Notes: generated by a model not told the origin, from the sequence alone. A stretch of 64,000 bases of DNA from Lycium barbarum (GCF_019175385.1 NC_083344.1:57846782-57910781), one strand, 5' to 3'; shown: positions 11,507 to 24,812, counted from the first letter of the stretch. A program made the numbers and translations.

Positions 11507-12628
11507 TCAGTTATCTGCATATGACTTCTGTCGACTCTGGGCTGCCAATAATCTCTCTTGAATAAGCTTCACCTTATTAACAGCTTGTTGAATCATGTCT
11601 GGGCCTATTAATTTAGTCTCACCAACATCGAACCAACCAATAGGTGACCTGCCCTTCATCCCATATAAGGACTCGTACGGTGCCATCTGGATAATAGAAT
11701 GGTAGCTATTATTATAAGCAAACTCGATAAGTGGCAAATGATCGTCCCAGATACCTATGAAGTCAATAATACATGCTCGCAACATATCTTCTAGCGTCTG
11801 AATAGTACGCTCAGCCTGTCCGTCAGTCTGAGGGTGAAATGTTGTGCTAAGACTCACCTGTGTCCCCAATCCCTTCTGGCATGATCTCCAGAATTTAGCT
11901 GTAAACTGAGCTCCTCTGTCCGATATAATAGATGTGGGAACCCCATGAATTCTCACTATCTCCCTGATGTACAACCTCGCATAGTCCTCAGCTGAATAAG
12001 TAGTCCTGACTGGAATAAAATGGGCTGATTTGGTCAACCTATCCATAATAACCCATATAGAGTCATACTTCCGTGGGGTGCGAGGTAAACCTATAATGAA
12101 GTCCATATTAATTACTTCCCATTTCCAAGTGGGGATCTCTATCTCCTGTAATAACCTACCAGGCTTCTGATGCTCGACCTTAACCTGTTGACAATTCGGG
12201 CACTGAGCAACAAACTCCGCTATGTCCCTTCTCATGCCATCCCACCAATATAAACATCTGAGGTCATGATACATCTTCGTTGACCCTGGATGAACAGAAT
12301 AACGGGCATAGAGTGCCTCTCCCATAACCTGTTGTCGTAGCCCTGCAACCTTAGGTACACACAATCTGCCTCCATAGCGTAGCACTCCATCATGTGTAAC
12401 CTCAAATGGGGTCTTCTCCTTTTGAAGAGTTGTATCTCTATACTGTGCCAGAACAGGGTCCTCGTACTGGCGTCTCTTTACCTCTTCTATGATAGAGGAC
12501 TCAGCAACTTCTCGAACAGAAACTCCACCATCTCCAAAATCAGCCAAACGGACTCCAAGATTAGCTAACCGGTAAATCTCACAAACTATCTCCTTCCTTT
12601 CCGGTTGCACGTCTGTCAGGCTACCCAT
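11507..12628 (-). pseudogene. Integrase catalytic region, element A
   Basis: A 373-codon open stretch. The N-terminal zinc-binding HHCC motif is complete (H113, H121, C143, C146). The catalytic triad is present: D176 in INMDF, D237 in SDRGAQF, and E273 in DGQAERT, giving the DD35E spacing. The first ~100 residues are the RNase H to integrase linker. It is the best kept coding piece in the window, but it ends early at a stop after SYADN, so the C-terminal domain is separated. It acts on LTR ends inside the virus-like particle and nucleus in functional relatives. Confidence 0.95.
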
Positions 12629-12760
12629 AGATTTACGGCTAAGAGCATCTGCTACAACATTTTCTTTCCCTGGATGGTATAGAATATCAACATTATAATC
12701 CTTTAGTAACTCTAGCTACCGTCTCTGTCGTAAATTCAGCTCCTTCTGCTTAAAGATATA

Positions 12761-13288
12761 TTAGAGACTCTTATGATCCGTATAAATATCAACATGAACA
12801 CCATATAAATAATGCCTCCGTATCTTCAAGGCATGAATTACCGCTGCTAATTCCAGATCATGAGCAAGATAATTCCTTTCGTGCTTTCTGAGTTGTCGGG
12901 AGGCATAGGCTATAACCCTGCCATGCTGCATCAATACACAACCTAGTCCAACACCTGAAGCATCACAATAAATAACATAGCCATCTGGTCCCTTAGGAAG
13001 AGTTAGAACTGGAGCCGTAGTAAACTTATCTTTCAGCAACTGGAAGCTTTGCTCACAAGCATCGGTCCATTGGAACTTAGCTGCCTTCTGAGTTAGCCTT
13101 GTTAAAGGCACTGAAATCGAGGCAAACTTCTCTACGAATCTCCTGTAATATCCTGCTAGCCCCAGAAAATTGCGTACCTCAGTAGGTGTCGTAGGTCTAG
13201 GCCAAGTCTTTACAGCCTCAATCTTCTGCGTATCTACCCGAATACCATCAGCTCCAATAATATGCCCCAAGAATGCTACTGAAGTCAA
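12761..13288 (-). pseudogene. RT thumb/connection and RNase H, element A
   Basis: Opens with the RT connection ([27 protein letters not shown]) and continues into RNase H with D109 ([10 protein letters not shown]), E146 (HDLELAAV) and D171 (YTDHKSL). A TAA follows YTDHKSL where relatives have glutamine. The region 12629-12760 continues the same domain in a broken frame. RNase H degrades the RNA of the RNA-DNA hybrid in functional relatives. Confidence 0.93.
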
Positions 13289-13403
13289 TCAGAACTCGCA
13301 CTTAGAAAACATAGCATACAACTTCTGGTGCTGGAGCACCCAAAGTACCGTCCTCAAATGGTCTGTATGCTCCTCTTCCGAACGTGAATAGACTAAAATA
13401 TTA

Positions 13404-13613
13404 TCAATAAACACAAATAACGAACATATCTAGGAATGGTTTGAATACTCGGTTCATCAAATCTATAAATACTGCTGGAGCATTGGTCAGCCCAAAAGAC
13501 ATCACTCTAAATTCATAATGCCTGTATCGGGTCCTGAATGCAGTCTTCGGAATATCTGCCTCCTTTACCCGCACCTGATGATAGCCTGACCGTAAGTCTA
13601 TCTCGAAAAACAC
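13404..13613 (-). pseudogene. Reverse transcriptase palm, element A
   Basis: Shows [12 protein letters not shown] (with the first catalytic aspartate), [12 protein letters not shown] and [11 protein letters not shown], all classic Ty3/gypsy RT blocks. Just after PFLDMFV the frame shifts. In the next frame the active-site pair reads FIDN in place of FIDD, so the second catalytic aspartate codon appears as asparagine. The gap 13289-13403 and 13614-13735 are RT sequence in broken frames. The polymerase is dead by at least two lesions. Confidence 0.92.
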
Positions 13614-13735
13614 TTAGCACCCTGCAATTGGTCAAATAGATCGTCAATCCCTGGGGAGGGGATACCTATTCTTTATTGTTACTTTATTCAACTACCTATA
13701 ATCAATACACATCCGCAGCGACCCATCTTTCTTTC

Positions 13736-14047
13736 TCACAAATAATACCAGTGCTCCCCAAGGGATGTGCTAGGCTTGATGAAGCCCTTTTCTAACAAGT
13801 CTCTCAGTTGCTCCTTTAACTCCTTCAGCTCTACAGGTGCCATTCCGTAAGGAGGAATAGATATGGGCTGAGTATCTGGCAATACATCTATAGTAAACTC
13901 TATCTCCTGTTCAGGAGGAAGACCTGGAAGTTCATCTGGGAATACATCTGGAAATTCATTAACTATTGGGACTAACTGAAGAGCCAGTACCTCTGCTTTC
14001 AGGTCATGCACATAAACCAGATGATAAATATAACCCTTTCTAACCAT
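13736..14047 (-). pseudogene. Protease-RT linker and RT N-terminus, element A
   Basis: Contains VNEFPDVFPDELPGLPPEQEIEF and PISIPPYGMAPVELKELKEQL, the conserved lead-in to RT in Ty3/gypsy elements, then LLEKGFIKPS. It loses frame at SLGEHW. 14048-14174 is the remaining protease-to-RT stretch, with no long frame. The rest of the protease lies beyond element B, from 23667. Confidence 0.9.
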
Positions 14048-14650
14048 CTTACTTGCCTCGAGGTATGAAATAAACTTACCCCTCGGCGATGCTGTATTCC
14101 CTATCCACTATATAATCGGCTCTCCAGGTTACTGAAATTGAACTATCTTTTCTCTACAATCAAAGTTAGCATAACAAGATTTCACGACCCAACCCCATGG
14201 GCCACGACTAGTGCCCGAACTGGACACTCGTATACGAACCTGTTAAATATAGTCAAACTGAAACTAAGACAATATGGAAACTTATAAGAACAAACGAATG
14301 ATTCACAACGCCACATATCATAAACCCGTCTCCCCTGGAGTCACGGCTAACAACAGCATAACAATAACACAATACGCAAGCCGACAAGGCTGCCACTATA
14401 CACGGGGATGTCCAAAGCAAACCATATAGACACAGCTGACCAAAACCTATATACAACCCACACATGTCTACAGACCTCTAAGAGTATAAAAGTGAAATAT
14501 GTTGGGACAGGGCCCCGCCGTACCCCTGGACATATACAAAAGTCTATATCAAAAGATCTGTACCAAAATAGTCTGGGCTCCGAAACAATGGAGCTCTCCA
14601 AACAGCTGAGCAGAAGTCCTAAGCTGGAGGATCACCAAACCGAGTGTCTA

Positions 14651-14724
14651 TACCTGCGGGCATGAAACGCAGCCCCCCAAAGATAAGGGGTCAGTACGAG
14701 ATATGTACTGAGTATATAAAGAAT
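14651..14724 (-). promoter_or_regulatory. TATA-like box and two-hairpin block, B 3' LTR
   Basis: Sense TTTATATACTCAGTACAT, hairpin CCCC TTATCTTT GGGG, then CTGCG...CCGCAGG. Confidence 0.62.
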
Positions 14725-14910
14725 GAAATACAATAAAGAAACTCATAACTGAATAAAAGATTACAGGAGGCAAATATGGCAATCAAAGATAACAATACAC
14801 CTGTGCCTTACTAGATGAGAATCATGCATGTCTATATCATATACCATACCAGGCCCATTATGGGACTCGGTGAATTAAGCCATCATATACCATACTCGGC
14901 GCCATAATTA

Positions 14911-14914
<4 letters not shown>

Positions 14915-14979
<65 letters not shown>
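14915..14979. repeat. (AT)n microsatellite
   Basis: About 32 AT units inside the hairpin array of the B 3' LTR. The partner LTR has a much shorter run at the same point (about 21845-21867), so it expanded after insertion or varies by assembly. Confidence 0.95.
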
Positions 14980-14981
<2 letters not shown>

Positions 14982-16772
14982 AAACCCGGCCCTCTAGTGA
15001 GGGACTCGGTGAACAATGCAGTGAAATTGTGCACGAAAACTTACTCGGCCCGGGACTCAGTGAAAGATATATTAACGGCATGCACGAGCAGAGTAGTGAG
15101 CAACCATATGCAAACTAAGTCATCATCCGAGACTCAATAGAATAATTAGAACGAACTAACACTTGAGAATTAAAGACAACAGTCATGTCAAGTACCCCTC
15201 CAATGTCACTATGGATTATATCAAATAGAAATTCAGGAGTCATAGACACGTATTAGGACATAATGAAATAGCTTCTGGAAATCAAGAACATTAGCCATCC
15301 TAGTGTCTCTAAGAATAGGAGCTTCTTTGGAGTTATATGCTCGTCGTCTGTTTGTTTCATAAAGATCATGCCAAAAAGAAGGAAGGGATAGCTTCACATA
15401 CCTGTCGTAGATCAACCGTAACCAAGCTTGCTTCGTCGCCCCTTTAGCCTATTTAATATGAGAGTAACATTATTGTTAATAAACTATGACTTCCCAAACT
15501 TATAAATCTACAACCAATCACTTATGGGAATCAATTCTTAGTTCATACTTCTTGATTAGTATTTTGATTAGTTAAGAACTTAACGGAAATCGGGCAGCAT
15601 TTCCTCTATATAATTCGCCTAACCCGAACTTCTAATAAATCTCCAATTAGCACAACAATACCAACAACAACGATAACAACTCAATAATCTCTCTTAATCC
15701 TTTTTCAATTCAAATCGTTAACATCTAAGATTATACACCAAACAGACCAACATGCTCTTCGTATACGATACCTTATACACTTGTTTTCTTCCAAATTTAT
15801 GAGCCACATCAACAACAACATCAACTACCATCCATGTACAAGAAAATTACTTCAATATCAACCTCTAAACAGTCCATCGAAACTACAATATCGAAATACA
15901 ATCCTCGACCTTTACTTCGCAAAATCCCAAACTCACGGAAAAGAGCATAATATTGCCATGAACAACAACACCTATACTTATCTATAACTATATTTCCAGC
16001 AACATAATCAAATTACCCTCAAATACAATACAACAATAACGACAACACTAATCAAACTTAATCCACCATTATTAAATTGGAACAACTCCAACATGGTCCA
16101 AACAGAACCTTAACATTAACGTATACAATTCTTGCATCCAATTCCATTTAATAAGAGTTAATCTCTCAATTTCAACATCATCTACTCCAATTACACCATA
16201 AGAAGAGAAAATCTTACCTTAATTTAGTTGGGACAGATCCTACAATCATTTTCACCAATTGCACCACTTCTTTTTCCTCAACTCAATATTCTTATGTTGC
16301 TGCCTCCTTGAACATTTAAAGCACCTTGGGATTAAAAAACATTGTTTAGGATGGTGAACTACCATGGCCATGAGCTGCCATGGCTTGTGATGAAGTTGCT
16401 TTCAAGAAATTATGAAGATGAAGTTGTGATTTAGATGAGTCATTACATGAATATATATGCACTAAGCTATGTTGACACATGTCCCACTATTGCTGTGACC
16501 AATTAGATTTGGCCATGTTGTAGTGGGGTCCATTTAGCACACTTGTTGACTTAATTTAGTTATAAATCCCCACTTAATAATCTAATCATGGTTAGTTAAT
16601 CCCTAATCTCCACTAATATTTCTACACTAATTGAAATTTACAAACAAATCGTGCACTTATTAAAATCGGGATTAAAAAATTCCTTGTCTCATATCTCAAA
16701 AATAACCTTCTCCTTGAACTTACGTCGATTAACTTATGAATAATCCAACGTACAAAAATACGGGATATAACA

Positions 16773-16808
16773 TCCTTCCCCCCTTTAGAACATTCGTCCT
16801 CGAATTTT
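16773..16808 (-). other. Polypurine tract and hairpin, element B
   Basis: Sense ctaaaggggggaagga before the LTR. The hairpin AACATTCG family is at 16789-16808, with one mismatch in the stem (cgaatttt). Confidence 0.82.
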
Positions 16809-19800
16809 AAACTAGTCATGTACTCCCAATACTTCCTAAGGTGTTCTCTTATTGAATTATGCCCTTCACATGCCTCTTTCATTGGTCAATTCCCTTTAAT
16901 TTACTATAACACATTCCAGGTCTCTAAGTAACCATTCCCGTAATATTCCCTCTTGCTCTCGCCTCTCGAGGTAATAATTCCACATCATTGTCTTTACTCT
17001 CCTCTTTATTTTGCAGCTGGTTGACAATTGTATTGCGAGCTCTTCTGCTGAAATCTTACTCTCTCTGGTGCACTTAGTCATAACTCGACTCTTTCTTCTT
17101 TTATAAGTTACTCCCTTAAGATGTATCATTTACTTCATCTTACCTCTTAATCTTTACATAAGATTTTGTAACGCGTAGACGTCCCTCGTCGATTTATTAG
17201 ACTTTACAATCCCTGGAGTATTTCATACCTCTGGTAACCTGTAGACCCTTCGCAGATTCTTACGAATAAAATGAATTTTTCCAAGGTGTTACATTATTCT
17301 ACTTCAATAACCTTACATTGCTCTGCTGTTCCAGTCCATATTCTGGAATCTTTGGCCTCATGTATCACTTCTCAACTTCTTTAAAAGACTTTAGTTGTCA
17401 CTCTACTTTTTAGCTCTTAATCTCAATCTTTAGAGTTGGCTATCAAGTAGCGCTAGAGTTCCCTCATATAATAACTTTACATAGCTGCTCTGTGATCTGA
17501 TTATTATTAACTGGTATAATTCTGAAAGAATTTTTTATTTTTGATATATAAATTCACTGTCTTAACCACCTCGTTCTGGTTGTCTCGCTTAAACCATTTC
17601 ACAATTTCCCTTAATCCCACTTATAACAATTTAGGCATATTATCTCCTATCATTTCTTTATCTTTAATTCAAACTCTTCTATTGCCTCTTTACTCAGATT
17701 TTGCTCTTAGTTCTCCTATCACGCATCAGAATATGTGTAAGTGCTCAAATGAGCCCAAGAGATATCTTAGCGTCGTCTCAGTGGTCTTCATGATTTACCT
17801 TGCCTTCTCCTCTCTTATCTTACAATCGGTATCGAGATAAATATTCGGCTCAACTATGGCCATGTCCTATTTTCCCTCAGTACAAACTTTATCTCGATAA
17901 TTTCGCTCAAACCATCTTACACCTTTCCTTGATGTACCCAAAATACCATAACCGCATTGTTATCACTGAATCCTTACTATTCTTATCAAGTACTCACTTG
18001 GTCTCATTCTTAGCATACAAATATTTGTAGGTTGCATAACTATTCTTATACAACTTGTATAATGTATATCCGATCTTAGGAGTAGTCTTTCCTTCTCCTG
18101 GTTTATTCTGCTTTACATATCTCATCCATACTAAAACTCGCTCGTACCCTATTTTGTCACACTCCTTTCCCTTCCTTTATTCACCCTTTGATTTTCTCAT
18201 ATCCTACTGTAGGAGATTTTCTATCCCTTCTCCTTTGCTACTTGTAAGTCGCTATATCATTAGCAAAGAACTCTATTGCCAACATCTTAGCCTCTATTCC
18301 AGTATAGCATTGCTATCTTTAGTAATATCTCAAGTTATTCGTTACCATTCTCTTGTCGTATTCTTTGTTTTTATAAGCACCCACTTTCTAATGTCCTATC
18401 ATTCAAGGTCTTTACAAATAATTCTTAGCACTGTCTCAAATATCATCCTGACTTCTATCCATTTATTGTTGGCTTCCAGATCTTACTAACTTGTTTCAGC
18501 AAGGGATCTCACTTGAAGTTTAAGCATCCATATCAAATATATTGGAGTGTCAATTGTTTCCATCTTACACTTGCATTTCTCTCACCTGCTTCCCCCCTTA
18601 AGGGTGTACTTATACCATTATGTGTTTATATTCTGCTCTATGTCCCTATTTCCAATCTCAAATTCATCTGATCCCTTTTCCAATTCACTTGGTATACTGT
18701 ACCATATCCATGTCCTTTCTTTATAATTTATAAGTTTGATTATCCATGTACGAAACCTTAACAAAATCACGAAGCGACGAGAACCTTTCTATATATAGTA
18801 TAAAATCTCATCTGATAATCTGTACTCGAGTAATGCAACCAATGTAGTAACTCACCCAAGGCCACATTCCGTTTACTCCAATCAACAATTAATTAGCACT
18901 TGTAATCGTTCCAAATTCTCAATTAGGTAGCACTTATATCCTGATGATAAGTTTCCAAAGTTTTCTTGTAACATTGTCTTTATCCCAACCTATATCATCT
19001 GTTTCCTTTAATAAATTTACAATACATCATTTGTTCCTCAAGCCTACAGTTCTTGTCCTTTAAGGATTCCACTGTTTCTGAGGTGAAGTCATCTACATGC
19101 AGTACTCCTTTATGCCTTATGCTCTTTTATCCTTGTTGTGTACCTAGTACCGACTTCTAACTTATTCAAAATCGAATCAAGTTCATCTTAATGATAGTCT
19201 TATCTTATCACCTTATCATCGTACTACACCTTTAAGTTCGTAGCTATATATTTCCCTTTTATTTTATACTCGTACTCAATTAATTACGTCTATCTTGGGT
19301 GCTTCCTTTAGAATTCCCTTACCATTTCTCCAGTCTATGTCCATCTTTTATTCTGTGCACGAGGAATCTTATGATACCTCTCTATCATTCGGAAAACATT
19401 ACTTCTGCATAACCCCTTTCTCATTTTCAAAATGTATTTTGTTCATCCCTGTTTATTCTTATCATCCCAGTCATTTTCTCGCACTCATTCTACCTCGTTG
19501 CTCATCTTTCTGTAGTTTGGTCATTCATAATTCCGTCACTTATATTACTCGTGTTCTCGGCTATACGTGTCATAACCCGTTACTACACTGTTATCTCACT
19601 TTCTTCTTATTTCCTTCTTTCAATTACACCTTCTTTTCTTGTGCTCGCTATCATTTCTGTTACCACATAATCTTTATTCTGAACTTTCCCTGCAGAACTT
19701 TATAAGTCTTTCTTATTCGTTCTATAGACCGTTTTTCCGTTTCACACTTGCCTTTATACTCTAGTCACATAGATCACATCATATCTTTTAGTCACTTGCT

Positions 19801-20948
19801 CACTAGGCTTTACTCATTTTCATAATAATCCTTATTATATTCACATTATATCCTGTTTGCAATGAATCCTATAGTGTAGCACTTCTTAACCTTATTCACG
19901 ATTCTTACTATGGTTTAACTACACTATGTGGAGTAGGTGTACTTAACCTTTTACCCTTTCGGGTCAATCTTATCCTTAATACCTCACAAGCTGCCATATC
20001 AATACATTCATATTCATTATAATTCTTCTTCCTCTATACTCTTGTCTCAATCATATTATTACTTTTTTTAACTATAAACTCATCGTAATTTATCCCTGTT
20101 TATCAATTCAATCGATACCTAAATATAACACTCTATCAAGATTTGCCACCCTTTTCTAAGTCATCTTTTAGTATTACAAGCCCTTCTAAATTATCCTAGC
20201 ATTTTTTTTACCGTATTGATATCGACCTCATAATTACTATTACTATCAATTCAACAATTAACTTTATTTCTCGAAGTCAGACTTGCAACTTGGTCAAATC
20301 CTATCATTACTGTTGACACGACCTTTCAAGAATATCACAAACTTATACCTCATTCTTTTTTTATTTCTAGGAAAATTTTGGCAGAGTTTCCTCTGTATTT
20401 CTTACTATCTCAAAACCTGCACGCAGGAAATACCAACAATGCCTCACAGGGCCAACATATATACATATATATTATATCGTATCATAGCCGCACAGGGCTC
20501 TCCATATCAATAACAGTATGAAAATGATGAACTTACCTCGTATGTCAAACTCAAACTGTACCTGTTACACTTTCATGTTTATTTTTCCTTTCAATCTTTA
20601 ACTACAGGTTTCAATCATACCTGCAACATTCACACTATATCTGACATATACCCTTCTTTCCGTTACTTATCTTTTTACTGATTCCTTCAGCGCCTTCTGC
20701 TCATACCTTATAACTGAACTTATCACCAATATATATACATTCAATCCATTTTCTTACTATACTTACAATAACTTACCTTGATGATGGCCAGTTTTCCATT
20801 CTGTATATACAAATTCTGATAACATAACCTCAATGAAATATTAGCCTCCGTAACTCCAAGTAGCATTTTTTTTACCTTCTCTTGTCGACACCACTCTCCT
20901 GCTAAAATCAAAGGTTAGTACATAAGGGATATCATTTCCTCTCTCCTG
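16809..20948 (-). other. Purine-rich non-coding internal region of element B
   Basis: About 4.1 kb strongly biased to pyrimidines on the plus strand (purines on the element's sense strand). The longest sense-strand ORFs are under 90 codons and resemble no gag or pol domain. It is partly homologous to region J. It probably replaced the coding part in a non-autonomous derivative, or is a very decayed one. Confidence 0.75.
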
Positions 20949-21104
20949 GCTCTATCGCACGATCTAGAGTAAGAAGGAAAGGTAACATCCTAAATGTCCT
21001 GTAGCTTCCTGTTTATAAATGTGGTGCACAACACACAGATAAACAAGACTCTACTAGACACGGCCTATAGACACTCCGAGGATGAACTGCTCTGATACCA
21101 CTTC
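20949..21104 (-). promoter_or_regulatory. Leader motif and primer-binding site, element B
   Basis: The leader motif gctctatcgcacgatct is at 20949-20965 and the complement of TGGTATCAGAGC at 21089-21100, four bases from the LTR edge. The stretch between matches the leader of element A closely. Confidence 0.9.
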
Positions 21105-23661
21105 TATCACGACCCAACCCCATGGGCGATGACTAGTGCCTGAACTTGACACTCGTATACGAACCTGTTAAATATAGTCAAACTGAAACTAAGGACAATA
21201 TGGAAACTTATAAGAACAAACGAAGGATTCACAACGCCACATATCATAAACCTGTCTCCCCTGGAGTTACGGCTAACCACAGCATAACAATAACACAACA
21301 CGCAAGCCGACAAGGCTGCCACTATACACGGGGATGTCCAAAGCAAACCATATAGACACAGCTGACCAAAACCTATATACAACCCCCACATGTCTACAGA
21401 CCTCTAAGAGTATAAAAGTGAAATATGACGGGACAAGGCCCCGCCGTACCCCTGGACATATAGAAAAGTCTATATCAAAAGATCTGTACCAAAATAGTCT
21501 GGGCTCCGGAACAATGTAGCTCTCCAAACAGCTGAGCAGAAGTCCTAAGCTGGAGGATCACCAAACCGAGTGTTTGTATCTGCGGGCATGAAACGCAGCC
21601 CCCCAAAGATAGGGGGTCGGTACGAGATATGTACTGAGTATATAAACCATGAAATACAAAAAAGAAACTCATAACTGAATAAAAGATTACAGGAGGCAAA
21701 TATGACAATCAAAGATACCAATGCACCTGTGCCTTACGAGATGAGAATCATGCATGTCTGTATCATATACCATATCCGGCGCATTGTGGGACTCGGTGAA
21801 TTAAGCCATCATATACCATACTCGACGCCATAATCACACCATCATATATATATATATATATATATACCGTACCCGGCCCTCTAGTGAGGGACTCGGTGAA
21901 CAATACAGTGAAACTGTGCATGAAAACATACCCGGCCCGGGACTCGGTGAAAGATATATTAACGGCATGCACGAGCAGAGTAGTGAGCAACCATATGCAA
22001 ACTAAGTCATCATCCGAGACTCAATAGAATAACTAGAACGAACTAACACTTGAGAATTAAAGACAACAGTCATGTCAAGTACCCATCGAATGTCACTATG
22101 GATTATATCAAATAGAAATTCAGGAGTCATAGACACGAATTAGGACATAATGAAATAGCTTCTGGAAATCAAGAACATTAGCCATCCTAGTGTCTCTAAG
22201 AATAGGAGCTTCTTTGGAGTTATATGCTCGTCGTCTGTTTGTTTCATAAAGATCATGCCAAAAAGAAGGAAGGGATAGCTTCACATACCTGTCGTAGATC
22301 AACCGTAACCAAGATTGCTTCGTCGCCCCTTTAGCCTATTTAATATGAGAGTAACATTATTGTTAATAAACTACGACTTCCCAAACTTATAAATCTACAA
22401 CCAATCACTTATGGGAATCACTTCTTAGTTCATACTTCTTGATTAGTATTTTGATTAGTTAAGAACTTAACGGAAATCGGGCAGCATTTCCTCTATATAA
22501 TTCGCCTAACCCGAACTTCCAATAAATCTCCAATTAGCACAACAATACCAACAACAACGATAACAACTCAATAATCTCTCTTAATCCTTTTTCAATTCAA
22601 ATCGTTAACATCTAAGATTATACACCAAACAGACCAACATACGCTTCGTATACGATACCTTATACACTTGTTTTCTTCCAAATTTATGAGCCACATCAAC
22701 AACAACATCAACTACCATCCATGTACAAGAAAATTACTTCAATATCAACCTCTAAACAGTCCATCAAAACTACAATATCGAAATACAATCCTCGACCTTT
22801 AGTTCGCTAAAACACAAACACACGGAAAAGAGCATAATATTGCCATGAACAACAACACCTATACTTATTTATAACTATATTTCCAGCCCTCCAACATAAA
22901 CAAATTACCCTCAAATACAATACAACAATAACGACAACACTAATCAAACTTAATCCACCATTATTAAATTGGAACAACTCCAACATGGTCCAAACAGAAC
23001 CTTAACATTAACGTATACAATTCTTGCATCCAATTCCACTTAATAAGAGTTAATCTCTCAATTACAACATCATCTACTCCAATTACACCATAAGAAGAGA
23101 AAATCTTACCTTAATTTAGTTGGGACAGATCCTACAATCATTTGCACCAATTGCAGCACTTCTTTTTCCTCAACTCAATATTCTTATGTTGCTGCCTCCT
23201 TGAACATTTAAAGCACCTTGGGATTAAAAAACAATTAGGATGGTGAACTGCCAAGGCCGTGAGCTGCCATGGCTTGTGATGAAGTTGCTTTCAAGAAATT
23301 ATGAAGATGAATTTGTGATTTGGATGAGTCATTACATGAATATATATGCACTCAGCCATGTTGACACATGTCCCACTATGGCTGTGACCAATCAGATTTG
23401 GTCATGTTGTAGTGGGGTCCATTTAGCACACTAGTTGACTTAATTTAATTATAAATCCCCACTTAATAATCTAATCATGGTTAGTTAATCCCTAATCTCC
23501 ACTAATATTTCTACACTAATTGAAATTTACAAACAAATCGTGCACTAATTAAAATTGGGATTAAAAAAGTCCTTGTCTCATATCTCAAAAATAACCTAGT
23601 CTGTGAACTTACGTCGATTAACTTACGAATAATCCAACGTACAAAAATACAGGATATAACA
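21105..23661 (-). repeat. 5' LTR of element B (alpha family)
   Basis: 2,557 bp, from tatcacgaccc to ggatataaca. It is nearly the same as 14180-16772 by eye, with the AT run shortened. The ORF read into it from the gag-protease side (23511-23661) is a chance extension. Confidence 0.9.
21577..21650 (-). promoter_or_regulatory. TATA-like box and two-hairpin block, B 5' LTR
   Basis: Same order as in the partner LTR: TTTATATACTCAGTACAT, CCCCC...GGGGG hairpin, CTGCG...CGCAG hairpin. Confidence 0.62.
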
Positions 23662-23666
23662 CAAGA

Positions 23667-24293
23667 GGCCAACCAATCCATGCCCATAATAATATCAAAC
23701 TCAGTCAAGTCTAATTCTATCAAATCTGCCATGGTATGACGACTATATATAACCACCGAACAATTTCTATATACTTGCTTTGCTATGACAGAATCTCCTA
23801 CCAGTGTAGCTAGCTCAAATGGTTCTATCAACTCAGGTTCTATTCCGATTCTAATAGCAACAAAGGGAGATATATATGATAAGGTGGAACCTGGGTCTAT
23901 CAATGCATATATGTCCCGGGAGAAAATCGATAATATACCTGTAATCACATTCGGTGACGCCTCCTGATCCTGCCTACTAGCCAAGGCATATATGCAGTTC
24001 GAAGGACCGCTAGAACTGGAAGCTCGGCCACGACCTCTACCATGGCCTACTGATGTCTGAATACCCTGCCCCACAGGGCACATAGCTACAGAAGAAGATG
24101 AACCAGCAACTGACCCAGTAGGCTGAGCCACACCACCTGTACCATCTCCATAAAGACACCCTCTCTTCACATGGCCCTGACGACCACAAGAAAAATAAGC
24201 ACCTGTACTAAGACGGCATTCCCCAAAATGGAGCCTACCACACCGAGAACACCGAGGCAAAGGTGGTCTCGACTGACTCGAACCCCTGTTCAT
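23667..24293 (-). pseudogene. Gag zinc knuckle and protease, element A
   Basis: Starts at a Met in an open frame and carries a nucleocapsid segment (CSRCGRLHFGECRL, then SCGRQGHVKRGC), a glycine/serine-rich linker, and the aspartic protease with the DPGST active site at residues 133-137, followed by IELDLTEFDIIMGMDWLA near the cut. In the knuckle the first Cys of the usual C-x2-C-x4-H-x4-C is replaced by Tyr or Phe (AYFSCG), leaving C36, H41 and C46. The protease is cut by the insertion of element B at 23661/23662. The protease matures Gag-Pol in functional relatives. Confidence 0.92.
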
Positions 24294-24807
24294 CTGTGAA
24301 CCTGAAGCCTTGGAGCTCTGACCGACTCCTAAATACCCTGTGCTATCAAATCTCCTACCTGTGAACTGTGGGGGTGCACTGTGTGCTGGCTGGGAAGAAT
24401 ATCTAATATGTTGCTGAGGCTTCCTGCCTCGAAACTCACCAGGATAACCAGCCGATCTAGCCCTCTTATGCTAGCCTCTGTTGTAATCTCTATCTGGCTG
24501 ACGTCCTCTGTGTCGATCCTCTACCCCCTAAGCATATGCCTGTACCCGAGCAATATCCATACCTAGCTGAAGAGCCACTGCCATAAATCAAATAACGATC
24601 CAATCCCATCACATAACGATGCACTCTATCTGCCATATCAGCTATAATAGTAGGCGCATATCTAGCCAACGAATCAAACTCGAGACTATACTCTCGAACG
24701 CTCACTCTGCCTCAAATGTAAGAATCTACCGACTCTAGCTCGCCTCATTTCTGGAGGCAGGAAGTGGCCAAGGAAGGCCTCCACAAACTCATCCCATACC
24801 GCAGGAG
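24294..24807 (-). pseudogene. Gag capsid C-terminal region, element A
   Basis: The stretch 24490-24705 reads SVREYSLEFDSLARYAPTII and DMADRVHRYVMGL, which is the well-known Ty3/gypsy Gag C-terminal capsid block. The frame shifts soon after, and the rest up to the zinc knuckle has several stops. The upstream part of Gag is beyond element F2, from 31445. Confidence 0.88.
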
Positions 24808-24812
24808 GAGCA

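Larger units (their letters stand above)
14180..16772 (-). repeat. 3' LTR of element B (alpha family)
   Basis: 2,593 bp, closing TTTCACGACCC on the plus strand (TGT changed to TTT at the outer end) and opening cgggatataaca next to the polypurine tract. It differs from its partner by a much longer AT repeat. No gene inside. Confidence 0.9.
14180..23661 (-). mobile_element. Element B: non-autonomous alpha-family retrotransposon
   Basis: Two alpha LTRs flank a 4.3 kb internal region that has a primer-binding site and polypurine tract but no recognisable gag or pol. The 5-bp duplication CAAGA is at 14175-14179 and 23662-23666. It is inserted in minus orientation within the protease-RT region of element A, in the same orientation as its host. 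The internal region resembles region J (60498-63309), for example around 18220-18300 against 61840-61920. Confidence 0.93.

Noticed and set aside
18055..18489. 144-codon ORF on the plus strand
   Set aside because: Antisense to element B in pyrimidine-rich sequence, giving Ser/Leu/Phe-rich product without domain.
23511..23661. C-terminal end of the gag-protease ORF
   Set aside because: These bases are the LTR of element B read through by chance. The true fragment stops at 23667.
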